Assembly (NCBI RefSeq): GCF_003383095.1
Contig: NZ_PSYW01000002.1
Location: 992,001-1,056,000 of the forward strand
Direction: 5' to 3'
DNA length: 64,000 nucleotides
Origin: Haloferax sp. Atlit-12N
Lineage (GTDB): Archaea; Halobacteriota; Halobacteria; Halobacteriales; Haloferacaceae
Shown: piece after piece, positions 44,287 through 53,393 of the stretch
Layout: every line of letters starts with the position of its first letter
Numbering within the stretch: position 1 is the stretch's first letter
Notes under the pieces: generated by a model
The model's input: only the letters and a program-made list of their open reading frames with translations
Told to the model about the DNA's origin: nothing
Databases searched by the model: none
Made by a program: the position numbers and the translations under genes

Positions 44287-45669
44287 TCAGTCTTTCTTCC
44301 CGGCACCGACGGCGGCCTCGCCGACGGGCTCGTGGCCCTCAATGACCTCGCGGCCACCCATGTAGGGCTGGAGCGGTTCGGGCACGTCGACCGTGCCGTC
44401 CTCGTTTTGGTAGTATTCGAGCAGCGCGACCATGACGCGGCCGACGGCCGTGCCCGACGCGTTGAGCGTGTGGAGGTACTCGGCCGACTCGTGGCGCTCG
44501 GGGCGGTAGCGGAGGCCGGCGCGGCGCGCCTGGAAGTCCTCGAAGTTCGAGGCCGACGAGACCTCAAGCCAGCGGCCACCCTGTTCGGGGGCGTCGTCCG
44601 ACTCCGTGCCAGGAGCCCACACTTCGAGGTCGTAGGTCTTCGCCGACGCGAAGGTGAGGTCGCCGGTGCAAAGCGAGAGGACACGGTACGGCAGGCCGAG
44701 TCGGTCGAGTACTTCGGCGGCCTCGTCGACGAGGGCTTCGAGCCGGTCGTACGACTCCTCGGGCTCGACGAAGTTGACGAGTTCGACCTTGTTGAACTGG
44801 TGGACACGGACGATACCGCGGGTTTCGGTGCCGTGTTCGCCCGCTTCGCGCCGGAAGTTCGGCGTGTACGCCTGGTGCTTCAGCGGGAGGTCGTCCTTCA
44901 GGAGAATCTCGTCGCGGTACATGTTCGTGACCGGGACCTCCGCGGTGGGACAGAGCCACAGGTCGTCGTCCTCGTAGTTCTCGGTCTCCGAGCCGCCGAT
45001 GCGGTAGGCGTCTTCCGCGAACTTCGGGAGCTGACCGGTACCCTCCATCGAGGTGGTCTTGACCGGAATCGGTGGGAACAGGTCGACGTACTCCTGTTCG
45101 CGGTGCACGTCGAGCATGAACTGGACGAGCGCGTGTTCGAGCATCGCGCCCTCGCCTTTCAGGAAGTAGAAGCCCGAGCCGGTGGTCTTGGCCGCGCGGC
45201 TCTCGTCGATGATGTCGAGTTCCTCGCCGAGGTCGTAGTGCGGCGTCACCTCGTCGGGGAGGTCGCGCAGGTCGTCGAAGCCGACGCGGCGGACCTCCTC
45301 GTTGTCGGCCTCGTCGGCCCCGACGGGGACCGACTCGTGGGGGAGGTTCGGCAGTTCCATGAGCGCCTCGTCGAGTTCCGCCTCGAGTTCGTCGGCGCGG
45401 GCTTCGAGCTCCTGTAGCTCCGTCTTGAGTTCGCCCGAGCGGTCGATGGCCTCCTGCGCTTCCTCGTCTTTCCCTTCTTGCTTCAGCTGGCCGATTTTCT
45501 GGCTGACCTCGTTGCGCTCGTGGCGGAGGTCGTCGCCCTCGGCCTTCAGCGAGCGCCACTCGTCGTACACGTCGAGGACGCGGTCGATGTCCACACCCTC
45601 CATGTTGCGGGCGGCGAGCGCGTCGCGAACTCGCTCCGGTTCGTCGCGGAGCAGTTGCCTGTCAATCAT
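44287..45669 (-). CDS. serS: seryl-tRNA synthetase
   Basis: Encodes 460 residues. An N-terminal coiled-coil arm (about 25-110, LKAEGDDLRHERNEVSQKIG) recognises the long variable arm of tRNA-Ser. The class II catalytic core has motif 2 near FRREAGEHGTETRGIVRVHQ then FNKVE, and motif 3 with NASGTAVGRVMVALLEYYQ. This is the common SerRS type rather than the rare methanogen type. The C-terminus ends in a short Gly/Lys tail. Same strand as the DASS transporter gene, which lies 108 bp upstream and is transcribed separately. Confidence 0.96.
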   Translation of the reverse strand: MIDRQLLRDEPERVRDALAARNMEGVDIDRVLDVYDEWRSLKAEGDDLRHERNEVSQKIGQLKQEGKDEEAQEAIDRSGELKTELQELEARADELEAELDEALMELPNLPHESVPVGADEADNEEVRRVGFDDLRDLPDEVTPHYDLGEELDIIDESRAAKTTGSGFYFLKGEGAMLEHALVQFMLDVHREQEYVDLFPPIPVKTTSMEGTGQLPKFAEDAYRIGGSETENYEDDDLWLCPTAEVPVTNMYRDEILLKDDLPLKHQAYTPNFRREAGEHGTETRGIVRVHQFNKVELVNFVEPEESYDRLEALVDEAAEVLDRLGLPYRVLSLCTGDLTFASAKTYDLEVWAPGTESDDAPEQGGRWLEVSSASNFEDFQARRAGLRYRPERHESAEYLHTLNASGTAVGRVMVALLEYYQNEDGTVDVPEPLQPYMGGREVIEGHEPVGEAAVGAGKKD

Positions 45670-45777
45670 TGGGCTGTGATTTCCGGGCGGGCGGGAAAAT
45701 CGTATCGCATCGCCGAGGGATGGGAAGCGGAGACCGGACGGAGAGACGCTGGCGGGCGTCGAAGACCGACGGGTCGG

Positions 45778-47346
45778 TTACCAGAGGAACGCCGGCCAGA
45801 CGAACTGGAAGAGGAACCAGATGAGGATGGTCAGTACGCCGGTCATCACGACGTTGAGGACGGTCCCGGCCCGCATCATGTGAGACTGCTTGATGTGGCC
45901 GCTCCCGAAGACGATGGCGTTCGGGGGCGTCGCCACCGGCAACGCGAAGGCGAACGAGGCCGCGATAGCCCCGCTGACCGCGAGGAACACGGCCGCGGAG
46001 ACCTCGGTGAGTCCGAGCGTCGCCGCGAAGACGCTCCCGATGCCGATGAGCACGGGGACGATGATGGTCGCCGTCGCGGTATTCGAGGTCATCTCCGTAA
46101 GGAAGATGACGAGGAGCACGATAGCGCCGACGACGAGGATGATGGGCGCGCCGGTCAAGGAGCCGAAGACGGCCTCAGCAAGCCACTTCGTCGCGCCCGT
46201 GGAGGCGAACGCGTCAGCCAGCGAGATGCCGCCACCGAAGAGGAGAATCGTTCCCCAGTCGATGTCAGCCAGTTCGTCCCACTCCATCGTGTCCGCGAGG
46301 ACGAGCGCCGGGATAGAGAACATCCCGACCATCACGTAGTACAGGAGGCCCTGATGCCCCTCGACGCCGAGGAGCGTCATGCCCTCGCCGGTGCCGAACA
46401 GGGTGTTGAACACCGGGTCCGGGAGGAACAACTCGAACACGGGGTCAAGGCCGCCGACGACCCACAGCCCGGCGGTGGCGGCGAAGATGTACGCGACACG
46501 ACGGCCGCGGGTCGAGAGCGTGCCCTCGTCGGCGAGGTACTCGCGCGCCTGTTCGCGAGCGCCCTCCACGTCGTCGACCTCGGGCGGGAAAAAGCGGAAC
46601 GTGAGGAGGTACCAGACGATGGGAAGGGTGATAGCGACGATTGGGAGTCCGACGAGGAGCCACTCGGCGAAGCCGATGTCGTAGCCGAGGAGCGCGTTGA
46701 GTTGAGTTGCGACGACCGCGTTCGGTGGCGTGCCGATGAGGGTGCCGACCCCGCCGACGCTCGCGGCGTAGGCGGTGCCGAGAAGGGTCGCTATCTGCAT
46801 GTTCGAGAACGTTCCCTCGTCGGCGTCGGCCTCGTAGACCTCCTCGCGGCCGAGCACCTGCGCGAGGACGCCGAGCGCGATGGGCGTCATCATCGCCGTC
46901 GTGGCGGTGTTCGAGACCCACATCGACAGGAACGCCGTGGCGAGCATGATAGCGAGGATGAGCCGCCGCGGCGACGACCCCATGACGGCCATGAGCCACA
47001 GCGCGATGCGGCGGTCGATGTTGTACTTCTGGAGCGCGTTCGCCAGCATGAAGCCGGCGATGAAGAGGAAGATGAGGTGGTCGGCGAAGCCGGCGAGCGC
47101 CGGGTCGATATCGCCGTAGACGCCGTAGGCCGTGAGCAACACCGGTATCGACAGCGCCGTCACCGCGAGGGGAAGCGCGCCGGACACCCAGAGGATGCCG
47201 GCGAACACCATCGTCGCTAATGCGTACTGACCCCGCGTCGAAAGCCCCTCAAGCGATGGCCCGAAGGCCAGCGCGAGAGACGCGACGAGGGCGAGCGTGA
47301 AGACGGCGAATCGTCCGCGAGCAGTCTTTGTAACACCGCGTATCAT
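45778..47346 (-). CDS. DASS-family (SLC13) anion transporter
   Basis: Encodes 522 residues with about eleven to twelve membrane helices. The paired sodium/substrate signatures are both present: SNTATTAMMTPIALG (about 145) and SNTATATIIVPVLIG (about 425). TLIGTPPNAVVATQL and LPVATPPNAIVFGSG are the matching loops. The family moves dicarboxylates, sulfate or phosphate with sodium; the substrate here is not evident. An inverted repeat just upstream of the start and an HTH gene beyond it suggest regulation. Confidence 0.92.
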   Translation of the reverse strand: MIRGVTKTARGRFAVFTLALVASLALAFGPSLEGLSTRGQYALATMVFAGILWVSGALPLAVTALSIPVLLTAYGVYGDIDPALAGFADHLIFLFIAGFMLANALQKYNIDRRIALWLMAVMGSSPRRLILAIMLATAFLSMWVSNTATTAMMTPIALGVLAQVLGREEVYEADADEGTFSNMQIATLLGTAYAASVGGVGTLIGTPPNAVVATQLNALLGYDIGFAEWLLVGLPIVAITLPIVWYLLTFRFFPPEVDDVEGAREQAREYLADEGTLSTRGRRVAYIFAATAGLWVVGGLDPVFELFLPDPVFNTLFGTGEGMTLLGVEGHQGLLYYVMVGMFSIPALVLADTMEWDELADIDWGTILLFGGGISLADAFASTGATKWLAEAVFGSLTGAPIILVVGAIVLLVIFLTEMTSNTATATIIVPVLIGIGSVFAATLGLTEVSAAVFLAVSGAIAASFAFALPVATPPNAIVFGSGHIKQSHMMRAGTVLNVVMTGVLTILIWFLFQFVWPAFLW

Positions 47347-47355
47347 TGATACACG

Positions 47356-47371
47356 CTATCTCTAACGATAG
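47356..47371. promoter_or_regulatory. inverted repeat upstream of the transporter start
   Basis: CTATC and GATAG are separated by six bases, ten bases upstream of the DASS transporter ATG at 47346, with an AT-rich stretch just beyond. The position overlaps the expected transcription start and could bind a repressor. Confidence 0.4.
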
Positions 47372-47486
47372 TCTTACTTAATTATTTTCAATACGGTAGC
47401 GAATGGAGGTATATCGGTGTCGACAGCCGTCCTCCCGTCGAAATCGGCAGACAGAAGCGAGATTTCGCGTCGCGTCTCGACGCGAT

Positions 47487-47747
47487 TTAAAAGTGGTCGA
47501 CGAGCGTGCGGACCTGTTCGTCGTCGAGTTCCGCAGCGTACAGCGAGAGCAGGGCGCGGCGGCGCGACCGCGAGAGGCCGCGGCTCCCGGATTCGAGCAT
47601 GGAGATGTGCGCCTGCATGAGGTCGTCGACGGCGCGCTCGACGGCCCGCTGGTTGTAGCCGGCGGCGACTCTGAGCAGTCGCCACGCCATCGGCGAGACG
47701 TCCGAGATGTCGACGTCCGGGAGCGGTTCGCCACCCTGTTCGGACAT
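47487..47747 (-). CDS. small helix-turn-helix regulator
   Basis: Encodes 86 residues from MSEQGGEPLPDVDISDVSP. The body is helical, with an HTH-like segment PMAWRLLRVAAGYNQRAVER and AVDDLMQAHISMLESGSRGL, followed by SRSRRRALLSLYAAELDDEQ, which looks XRE-like. It lies 140 bp upstream of the DASS transporter gene on the same strand, so it may control it, by position only. The opposite-strand MBL gene starts 83 bp beyond its start. Confidence 0.75.
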   Translation of the reverse strand: MSEQGGEPLPDVDISDVSPMAWRLLRVAAGYNQRAVERAVDDLMQAHISMLESGSRGLSRSRRRALLSLYAAELDDEQVRTLVDHF

Positions 47748-47830
47748 GGAGACGGCTTTGCGGTCGCCCGTAATCAACGTGGGGGGTCGGCCGACCGAAC
47801 GCTTTTCTTTCCCGGAGACGGCCGTCAACT

Positions 47831-48739
47831 ATGGCTATTGGCGACGTCGAACCCGTCCCGGACAGTACGGACCTCTACTACGTCGACAGCGGCATGTACG
47901 AGGTGGAGAAGTACGGCTCGGTCTACCTCGTCGACGCCGAGAAACCGGCGCTCGTCGACACCGGCATCGCCGCCGACAGAGAGGCGGTCTTCGGGATGCT
48001 CGACGAGGTCGGCGTCGACGACCTCGCGTACATCCTGCCGACGCACGTCCACCTCGACCACGCGGGCGGCGCGGGCTACCTCGCCGAACGCTACCCCGAC
48101 GCGACCGTCATGACCCACGAAATCGGCGCGCCGCACCTCGTGGACCCGTCGCGACTCATCGAGGGCACGAAGGCGGCCGTCGAAGACCAATGGCAGTTCT
48201 ACGACGAACCCCTCCCAATCGAAGAAGAGCGCGTCGAGGGCCTCACCGACGGCGACGAAATCGACCTCGGCGACCGGACGCTCACGGTCCATCACGCGCC
48301 CGGCCACGCGCCGCACCAGGTGATGTTCCACGACGACGGCGACGACGTGCTGTTCGTCGGCGACGCGCTAGGTATCTGGGAGCCGAAGTCGCGGACGCTC
48401 CGACAGACCTCGCCGCCCTCGCAGTTCCACCTCCAGAAGGCGCTCGACGACGTGCGGGCCATCGAGGACATCGACCCCGAGACGGTCTGTTTCGGCCACT
48501 TCGGCCCGAAGCCCTACGACAGCGACCTCGCCGCAGAGTACAAGCGCGTTCTCGTGGAGTGGGTCGAGGCCATCCGACAGAAGCGCGCTGAACTCGGCGA
48601 CGACGAGGCCGTCATCGACCACTTCGTCGAGCACACCCAGATGGCCGAGGTGTGGGGCGAGCGCAAGGCCCGCGACGAAGAGCGACTGAACACCCGCGGC
48701 GTGCTCGGCTACCTCGACTACATCGGCGACGACGAGTGA
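47831..48739 (+). CDS. metallo-beta-lactamase-fold hydrolase
   Basis: Encodes 302 residues from ATG. The metal motif THVHLDHAGG (about 75-84) fits HXHXDH, followed by HHAPGHAPHQVM (next His) and FVGDALG (bridging Asp). A C-terminal extension of about 80 residues is helical and charged (ETVCFGHFGPKPYDSDLAAE). It is a glyoxalase-II-like or general MBL hydrolase; substrate unknown. A T-rich element about 28 bp upstream could be its TATA box. An eight-copy 9-bp repeat follows the stop. Confidence 0.9.
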   Translation: MAIGDVEPVPDSTDLYYVDSGMYEVEKYGSVYLVDAEKPALVDTGIAADREAVFGMLDEVGVDDLAYILPTHVHLDHAGGAGYLAERYPDATVMTHEIGAPHLVDPSRLIEGTKAAVEDQWQFYDEPLPIEEERVEGLTDGDEIDLGDRTLTVHHAPGHAPHQVMFHDDGDDVLFVGDALGIWEPKSRTLRQTSPPSQFHLQKALDDVRAIEDIDPETVCFGHFGPKPYDSDLAAEYKRVLVEWVEAIRQKRAELGDDEAVIDHFVEHTQMAEVWGERKARDEERLNTRGVLGYLDYIGDDE

Positions 48740-48762
48740 CGCGAGTCGGTCGGCGGGGTCGA

Positions 48763-48834
48763 CCAGTTCGGCCAGTCCGGCCAGTCCGGCCAGTTCGGCC
48801 AGTTCGGCCAGTTCGGCCAGTTCGGCCAGTTCGG
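48763..48834. repeat. 9-bp tandem repeat, eight copies
   Basis: Eight contiguous copies of CCAGTTCGG, with the second and third reading CCAGTCCGG, 24 bp after the MBL hydrolase stop and 154 bp before the acyl-CoA synthetase start. A minisatellite with almost perfect units. No spacers exist, so it is not CRISPR. Confidence 0.9.
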
Positions 48835-48958
48835 CCGAGTCAGCCAGCCCGGGCAACGCGCTGACACTGCCGCTGCCGACCCAAAAGTGCCGCGTTCGGG
48901 GTCGAAATCAGCGTTTCCCCGCGGTACCGCGGTGTTTCAACAGACCCAACGTACATAG

Positions 48959-48966
48959 TTTTAAAT
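48959..48966 (+). promoter_or_regulatory. TATA-like box for the acyl-CoA synthetase gene
   Basis: TTTTAAAT is centred about 27 bp before the ATG at 48989, fitting a leaderless transcript. Confidence 0.55.
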
Positions 48967-48988
48967 GTTGAATCATTACTAACAGAGC

Positions 48989-50989
48989 ATGGACTGGCGG
49001 GACGCGGAGGCGGCGTTCGACGACCCTGTCATCGAGCGGACGACCCTCCCACGGATGTTCGAATCGAGCGCGTCGCGGAACGCCACGCGAGTCGCACAGC
49101 GGTACAAAGGCGGCGTCTACCGACGGTCGCTGGTCGCCGAGGGCGTCGTTCCGGCGGCCCCCGACGGCGACTACGCCGACCTGACCTACGAGGAGATGCG
49201 GGGCATCGTGCGCCGACTCGCGGCCGGGTTCCGCGACCTCGGCATCGAGACCGGCGACCGCGTCGGTATTCTCGCGCACACGCGCATGGAGTGGGCCCAG
49301 ACGGACTTCGCCGTCCTCGGCGCGGGCGGCGTCGTGACCACGGTGTACACCTCGTCGTCGGAGCGACAGGTGCAGTACCTGCTTTCGGACCCCGGTGCGA
49401 ACGCCGTCGTCGTCGAGAACGAAGAGCTGTTGGAGCGCGTGCTCGCCGTCGAAAACGAGTTGGACCTGCGGTTTATCGTCGTCGTGGACGAGTACGACGG
49501 CCACGACGACCGCGACGACGTGCTGACGCTCGGCGAACTCTACCGCCGCGGCGAGGAGGTGTACGACGAGGCGGCCTACGAGTCGTGGCTGGACGAGCGC
49601 GACCCCGACGACCTCGCTAGCCTCATCTACACCTCGGGGACGACCGGCCAGCCGAAAGGCGTCCAACTCACCCACTGGAACTTCCGGTCGAACGTCAACG
49701 AGAGCTACCGGCGGTTCGGTCCCCGCCCGGACAAAGGCGACACGCCGGTCATCGGTCCCGGCTCGGTGGCGCTGTCGTTCCTGCCGCTCGCCCACGTCTT
49801 CGAGCGCATGGCGGGTCACTTCATGATGTTCGCGGCGGGCGCGGCGGTCGCCTACGCCGAGAGCCCCGACACGCTTCGCGAGGACTTCCAACTCGTCCAG
49901 CCGACGACCGGGACGAGCGTCCCGCGGGTGTACGAGAAGCTCTACGATGCGATTCGAGCGCAAGCCAGCGAGTCGCCCGCCAAAAAGCGCATCTTCGAGT
50001 GGGCCGTCGGCGTCGGGCAGGCGTACCACACGACCGACGCGCCGGGCTACCTGCTCACCGCGAAACACCGCCTCGCCGACCGCCTCGTGTTCGGGCAAGT
50101 GCGCGAGGCGCTCGGCGACAACCTCGACTTCTTCATCAGCGGCGGCGGAAGCCTCTCGGCCGAACTGTGCGCGCTCTACCACGCGATGGGCCTCCCGATT
50201 TACGAGGGCTACGGCCTCACCGAGACCTCGCCCGTCATCTCGGTCAACCCCCCGGAGGAGCCGAAAATCGGCACTATCGGCTACCCGCTTCGGAACGTCG
50301 AGACGAAACTCGACACGACCGTCGTCGGCGACCAACTCGGCGACGCGGGCGGCGAGGTGGGCGAACTGCTCGTCCGCGGGTCGAGCGTCACCGAGGGCTA
50401 CTGGAACAACCCCGAGGAGACCGAGGCGGCGTTCGTCGAGGACGACGAGGGCAACCGCTGGTTCCGCACCGGCGACGTGGTCGAACTCCGGCCCGACGGC
50501 TACATCACCTTCCGCGAGCGCGCCAAGCAGATTCTCGTCCTCTCGACGGGCAAGAACGTCGCACCCGGCCCCATCGAGGACGCCTTCGCCTCCTCGTCGG
50601 TGGTCGAACAGTGTATGGTCCTCGGCGACGGCCGCAAGTTCGTCTCGGCGCTCATCGTGCCGAGTTTCGACGGCCTGCGGAAGTGGGCCGACGAGGAGGA
50701 CATCGACCTCCCGGAGGACCCGAAAGCCATCTGCCGCGACGACCGGGTGTACGAGCGCATCGAGGCCGAAGTGGAGGCGGCCAACGAGAACTTCGAGTCC
50801 TACGAGCGAATCAAGCAGTTCCGCGTCGTCCCCGAGGAGTTCACGGAGGGGAACGACCTGATGACGCCGACGATGAAAAAGAAGCGCCGGAACATCCTCG
50901 ACCGCTACGCCGACGAGGTGTCTCTCATCTACGACGAGGACCGCCGGAGCGAAGAGCGGCGGGGTGGCGGGCAAGCCGCGACCCAGTAA
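48989..50989 (+). CDS. long-chain acyl-CoA synthetase
   Basis: Encodes 666 residues. The AMP-binding P-loop is LIYTSGTTGQPKGVQLTHWN (about 212-231). YGLTETSP, WFRTGDV and PTMKKKRRNILDRY near the C-terminus (catalytic Lys region) complete the family core. It activates fatty acids to acyl-CoA via acyl-AMP; length and the long linker fit the long-chain FadD/ACSL type, though substrate length is inferred. The C-terminus ends in a polar RRGGGQAATQ tail. A T7 run follows as a terminator. Confidence 0.93.
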   Translation: MDWRDAEAAFDDPVIERTTLPRMFESSASRNATRVAQRYKGGVYRRSLVAEGVVPAAPDGDYADLTYEEMRGIVRRLAAGFRDLGIETGDRVGILAHTRMEWAQTDFAVLGAGGVVTTVYTSSSERQVQYLLSDPGANAVVVENEELLERVLAVENELDLRFIVVVDEYDGHDDRDDVLTLGELYRRGEEVYDEAAYESWLDERDPDDLASLIYTSGTTGQPKGVQLTHWNFRSNVNESYRRFGPRPDKGDTPVIGPGSVALSFLPLAHVFERMAGHFMMFAAGAAVAYAESPDTLREDFQLVQPTTGTSVPRVYEKLYDAIRAQASESPAKKRIFEWAVGVGQAYHTTDAPGYLLTAKHRLADRLVFGQVREALGDNLDFFISGGGSLSAELCALYHAMGLPIYEGYGLTETSPVISVNPPEEPKIGTIGYPLRNVETKLDTTVVGDQLGDAGGEVGELLVRGSSVTEGYWNNPEETEAAFVEDDEGNRWFRTGDVVELRPDGYITFRERAKQILVLSTGKNVAPGPIEDAFASSSVVEQCMVLGDGRKFVSALIVPSFDGLRKWADEEDIDLPEDPKAICRDDRVYERIEAEVEAANENFESYERIKQFRVVPEEFTEGNDLMTPTMKKKRRNILDRYADEVSLIYDEDRRSEERRGGGQAATQ

Positions 50990-51017
50990 CATCCGACAGC
51001 CGAAACGTCCCCAGCCG

Positions 51018-51024
51018 TTTTTTT
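51018..51024 (+). terminator. oligo-T terminator after the acyl-CoA synthetase
   Basis: A run of seven T, 29 bp after the stop at 50989, following a GC-rich stretch. This is the usual archaeal termination signal. Confidence 0.55.
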
Positions 51025-51105
51025 GGCCCAACGACCCCCGAGTCCGCGGAAACACCGCCCGAGATGTGTGGACTTATCTTCCGTCGTCACATGGACCGAA
51101 TCAAT

Positions 51106-51110
51106 GGAGG
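51106..51110 (+). promoter_or_regulatory. Shine-Dalgarno site before the antiporter gene
   Basis: GGAGG lies eight bases before the GTG at 51119. Most genes here look leaderless, so this site fixes the start and implies a transcript with a leader. Confidence 0.6.
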
Positions 51111-51118
51111 CGATATAA

Positions 51119-53026
51119 GTGGCCACAGCAGGAGGAGCCAACCTCATCCCGCTCGTCGCCGCGATAATCGGCATCGGCGTGGTCTCGCAGGTGCTTTCGG
51201 ACCGGTTTCAGGTCCCCAGCGTCGTGTTCCTCATCGCGTCGGGCATCCTGCTCGGTCCGGAGGTCCTCGGCGTCATCTCTCCCGACTCGTTCGGGAACGC
51301 ACTACAGGCCATCGTCGGTCTCTCGGTCGCTATCATCGTTTTCGAGGGTGCGTTCCACCTTCGAATCGACAAGCTACGGGAAGCGCCGGCCGCGACGTTC
51401 CGCCTCGTCACCGTCGGGGCGATAATCTCGTTCGTCGCGACGGGCGTCGTCGTCCGCTACGCGCTCGGCGCGCCGTGGCCGGTATCGTTCCTCGTGGGCG
51501 CGCTCCTCGTCGCGACCGGGCCAACGGTCATCGCCCCGATTCTCGAAGTCGTCCCGGTCCGCGACCGAGTCGGCGCGGCGCTCGACACGGAGGGTATCGT
51601 CAACGACGTGACGGCGGCTATCGTCGCCATCGTCATCTTCGAGGCCATCCTCGAAGGCGTCAGTAGCCCCGACGCCCTCGTGGTCCTGTTCGCCGAGCGC
51701 CTCGGCGTCGGCGTCGTCATGGGCGCAATCGTCGCCGGGGCGCTGTACTACGCGCTCCGGTACGTCGACCTCTCGCCGGGCAACGCGCCGCAGAACGCGC
51801 GCCTGCTCGTCCTCGCCGGCGCGCTCGTATCCTACGCGGCCGCCGACTACGTCGCTACGGAGGCCGGCATCGCCGCGGTGGCGACCGCCGGCATCCTCCT
51901 CGGCAACGCGGACGTGCCGTACGAAGAGGAGATTTCGGCGTTCAAAGGCGACATCACGCTGCTCGTGCTGTCGTTCGTCTTCATCGCCCTCGCGGCGCTG
52001 TTGGACTTCCAGAACCTCCTGAACCTCGGCGTCGGCGGCCTCGCCGTCGTCGCCGCCGTCGCGCTCGTGATTCGACCGCTGTTGGTCTTCATCTCGGCAC
52101 GCGGCGACCGCTTCACGAGAGAAGAGAAGCTCTTCATGAGCTTCGTCGGCCCGCGCGGCATCATCCCCGCGTCCGTGGCCTCGCTGTTCGCCATCGCTCT
52201 CCAAGAGGAGGCGACACGGCTCGCGGCCGAGGGACTGACCCAACAGGCCGCCGCGCTGAACCAGAGCGCCTCGATTCTCGTCGGCACGGTGTTCCTCGTC
52301 ATCTTGACGACCGTCGTCTTCGAGGCCGGCCTCGCTCGCCAGATCGCAGAATACCTCGACGTCATCCCAATGCGTGTACTCATCATCGGAGGCGGGAAAG
52401 TGGGCCGTGCGCTCGCCGAACGCCTCGCAGACCGCGGAGAGAACGTGGTCCTCATCGAAGAGGACCAAGAAGTAGTCCAGACGGCCCGGAACATGGGCTT
52501 TACCGTCCATCACGGCGATGGAGCCGACACGAGCGTCTTACGCTCCGCGGGGGCCGCGAACGCCAAGTTCGTGGTCGCCGCGACCGGCGACGACGACGTG
52601 AACCTGCTCGTCGCGCAGTTGGCGAACTCGAAGTTCGAACCCGAGAGCGTCCTCGCGCGGGCGAACAACCCCGACAACGTCGAGGCGTTCGAAGAACTCG
52701 GCGTCCGGACCATCTCGTCGACCATCGCCACGGCGCAGGCGCTCGACAACTACATCGAGCGTCCGTCGATGTCGAACTGGATGGGCGAAATCGGCCGCTC
52801 CGGCGACGTCCAAGAGGTCGAGGTCACCGCCGAGAAACTCATCGGTCGGACCATCCGCGAGGTCGGACCCGAACTGCCCGACGGCTGTCTCATCACCCTC
52901 GTCTCGCGAAACGGCGACACGACGGTCCCCAACGCGGAGTACACGCTCCAAGAGGGCGACCGCATCACCATCATCGGCGAGCGCGAGGCCGTCCGGGACG
53001 CAGAAGAGTTAGTCAACCCCGAATAG
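51119..53026 (+). CDS. CPA-type cation/proton antiporter fused to TrkA domains
   Basis: Encodes 635 residues from GTG, supported by an upstream GGAGG. About twelve to thirteen membrane helices fill residues 8-410, with NDVTAAIVAIVIFEAIL and GPTVIAPILEVVPVRDRVG, the ion-binding region of NhaP/CPA1-type antiporters. A TrkA-N domain follows (MRVLIIGGGKVGRALAERLA, a Rossmann GxGxxG site binding NAD), then TrkA-C (about 555-630). It would exchange Na+ or K+ for H+, gated by nucleotide binding, which suits a salt-loving cell. T5 at 53053-53057 may terminate it. Confidence 0.92.
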   Translation: MATAGGANLIPLVAAIIGIGVVSQVLSDRFQVPSVVFLIASGILLGPEVLGVISPDSFGNALQAIVGLSVAIIVFEGAFHLRIDKLREAPAATFRLVTVGAIISFVATGVVVRYALGAPWPVSFLVGALLVATGPTVIAPILEVVPVRDRVGAALDTEGIVNDVTAAIVAIVIFEAILEGVSSPDALVVLFAERLGVGVVMGAIVAGALYYALRYVDLSPGNAPQNARLLVLAGALVSYAAADYVATEAGIAAVATAGILLGNADVPYEEEISAFKGDITLLVLSFVFIALAALLDFQNLLNLGVGGLAVVAAVALVIRPLLVFISARGDRFTREEKLFMSFVGPRGIIPASVASLFAIALQEEATRLAAEGLTQQAAALNQSASILVGTVFLVILTTVVFEAGLARQIAEYLDVIPMRVLIIGGGKVGRALAERLADRGENVVLIEEDQEVVQTARNMGFTVHHGDGADTSVLRSAGAANAKFVVAATGDDDVNLLVAQLANSKFEPESVLARANNPDNVEAFEELGVRTISSTIATAQALDNYIERPSMSNWMGEIGRSGDVQEVEVTAEKLIGRTIREVGPELPDGCLITLVSRNGDTTVPNAEYTLQEGDRITIIGEREAVRDAEELVNPE

Positions 53027-53076
53027 CGGCTCTCGCCGCCCCCTGAATTTCGGTTTTTCGCGTCGTCCCCGACAGG

Positions 53077-53247
53077 TCAGCGCCGCGCCCAGCGGACGAA
53101 CACCGCCCAGTAGCCGACGGTGAGCGCGACGAGGACGTACCAGACGGGCGCGCCGAGGTCGGGCCTCGGAACGAACCCCGCGGAGGCGGCCCCGGCGGCC
53201 ACCAGCGCCGCGAACGCCCCCGACAGTACGGTCGTCGTGAGGTTCAT
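53077..53247 (-). CDS. 56-residue two-helix membrane protein
   Basis: Read directly from the minus strand: MNLTTTVLSGAFAALVAAG to the end WAVFVRWARR. Two hydrophobic helices (about 5-24 and 36-51) are joined by a Pro-containing loop (VPRPDLGAP), with a basic C-terminus facing the cytoplasm. Codon use is normal for the chromosome. It is convergent with the antiporter gene (50 bp gap) and sits between it and the repeat array. Family not recognised. Confidence 0.65.
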   Translation of the reverse strand: MNLTTTVLSGAFAALVAAGAASAGFVPRPDLGAPVWYVLVALTVGYWAVFVRWARR

Positions 53248-53393
53248 CACCGGGATACTCTCGACTTCCGGAGTATGAACGTGACGGAAGGCGCACGTCT
53301 GTTCGTGAGCGTTAGCGGCGGAGAAACGAGCGGGAGGCGACCGTCGCGTCGTCTCCCGGTCTCACCGACTTCGCTTCGAAAACCGAAACAAAA

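Noticed and set aside
48763..48834. CRISPR-like array
   Set aside because: Units are only 9 bp and contiguous with no spacers; no cas gene is nearby.
48908..51055. 715-codon open frame antisense to the acyl-CoA synthetase
   Set aside because: Shadow frame. The plus strand carries the AMP-binding motifs and a proper TATA box and terminator.
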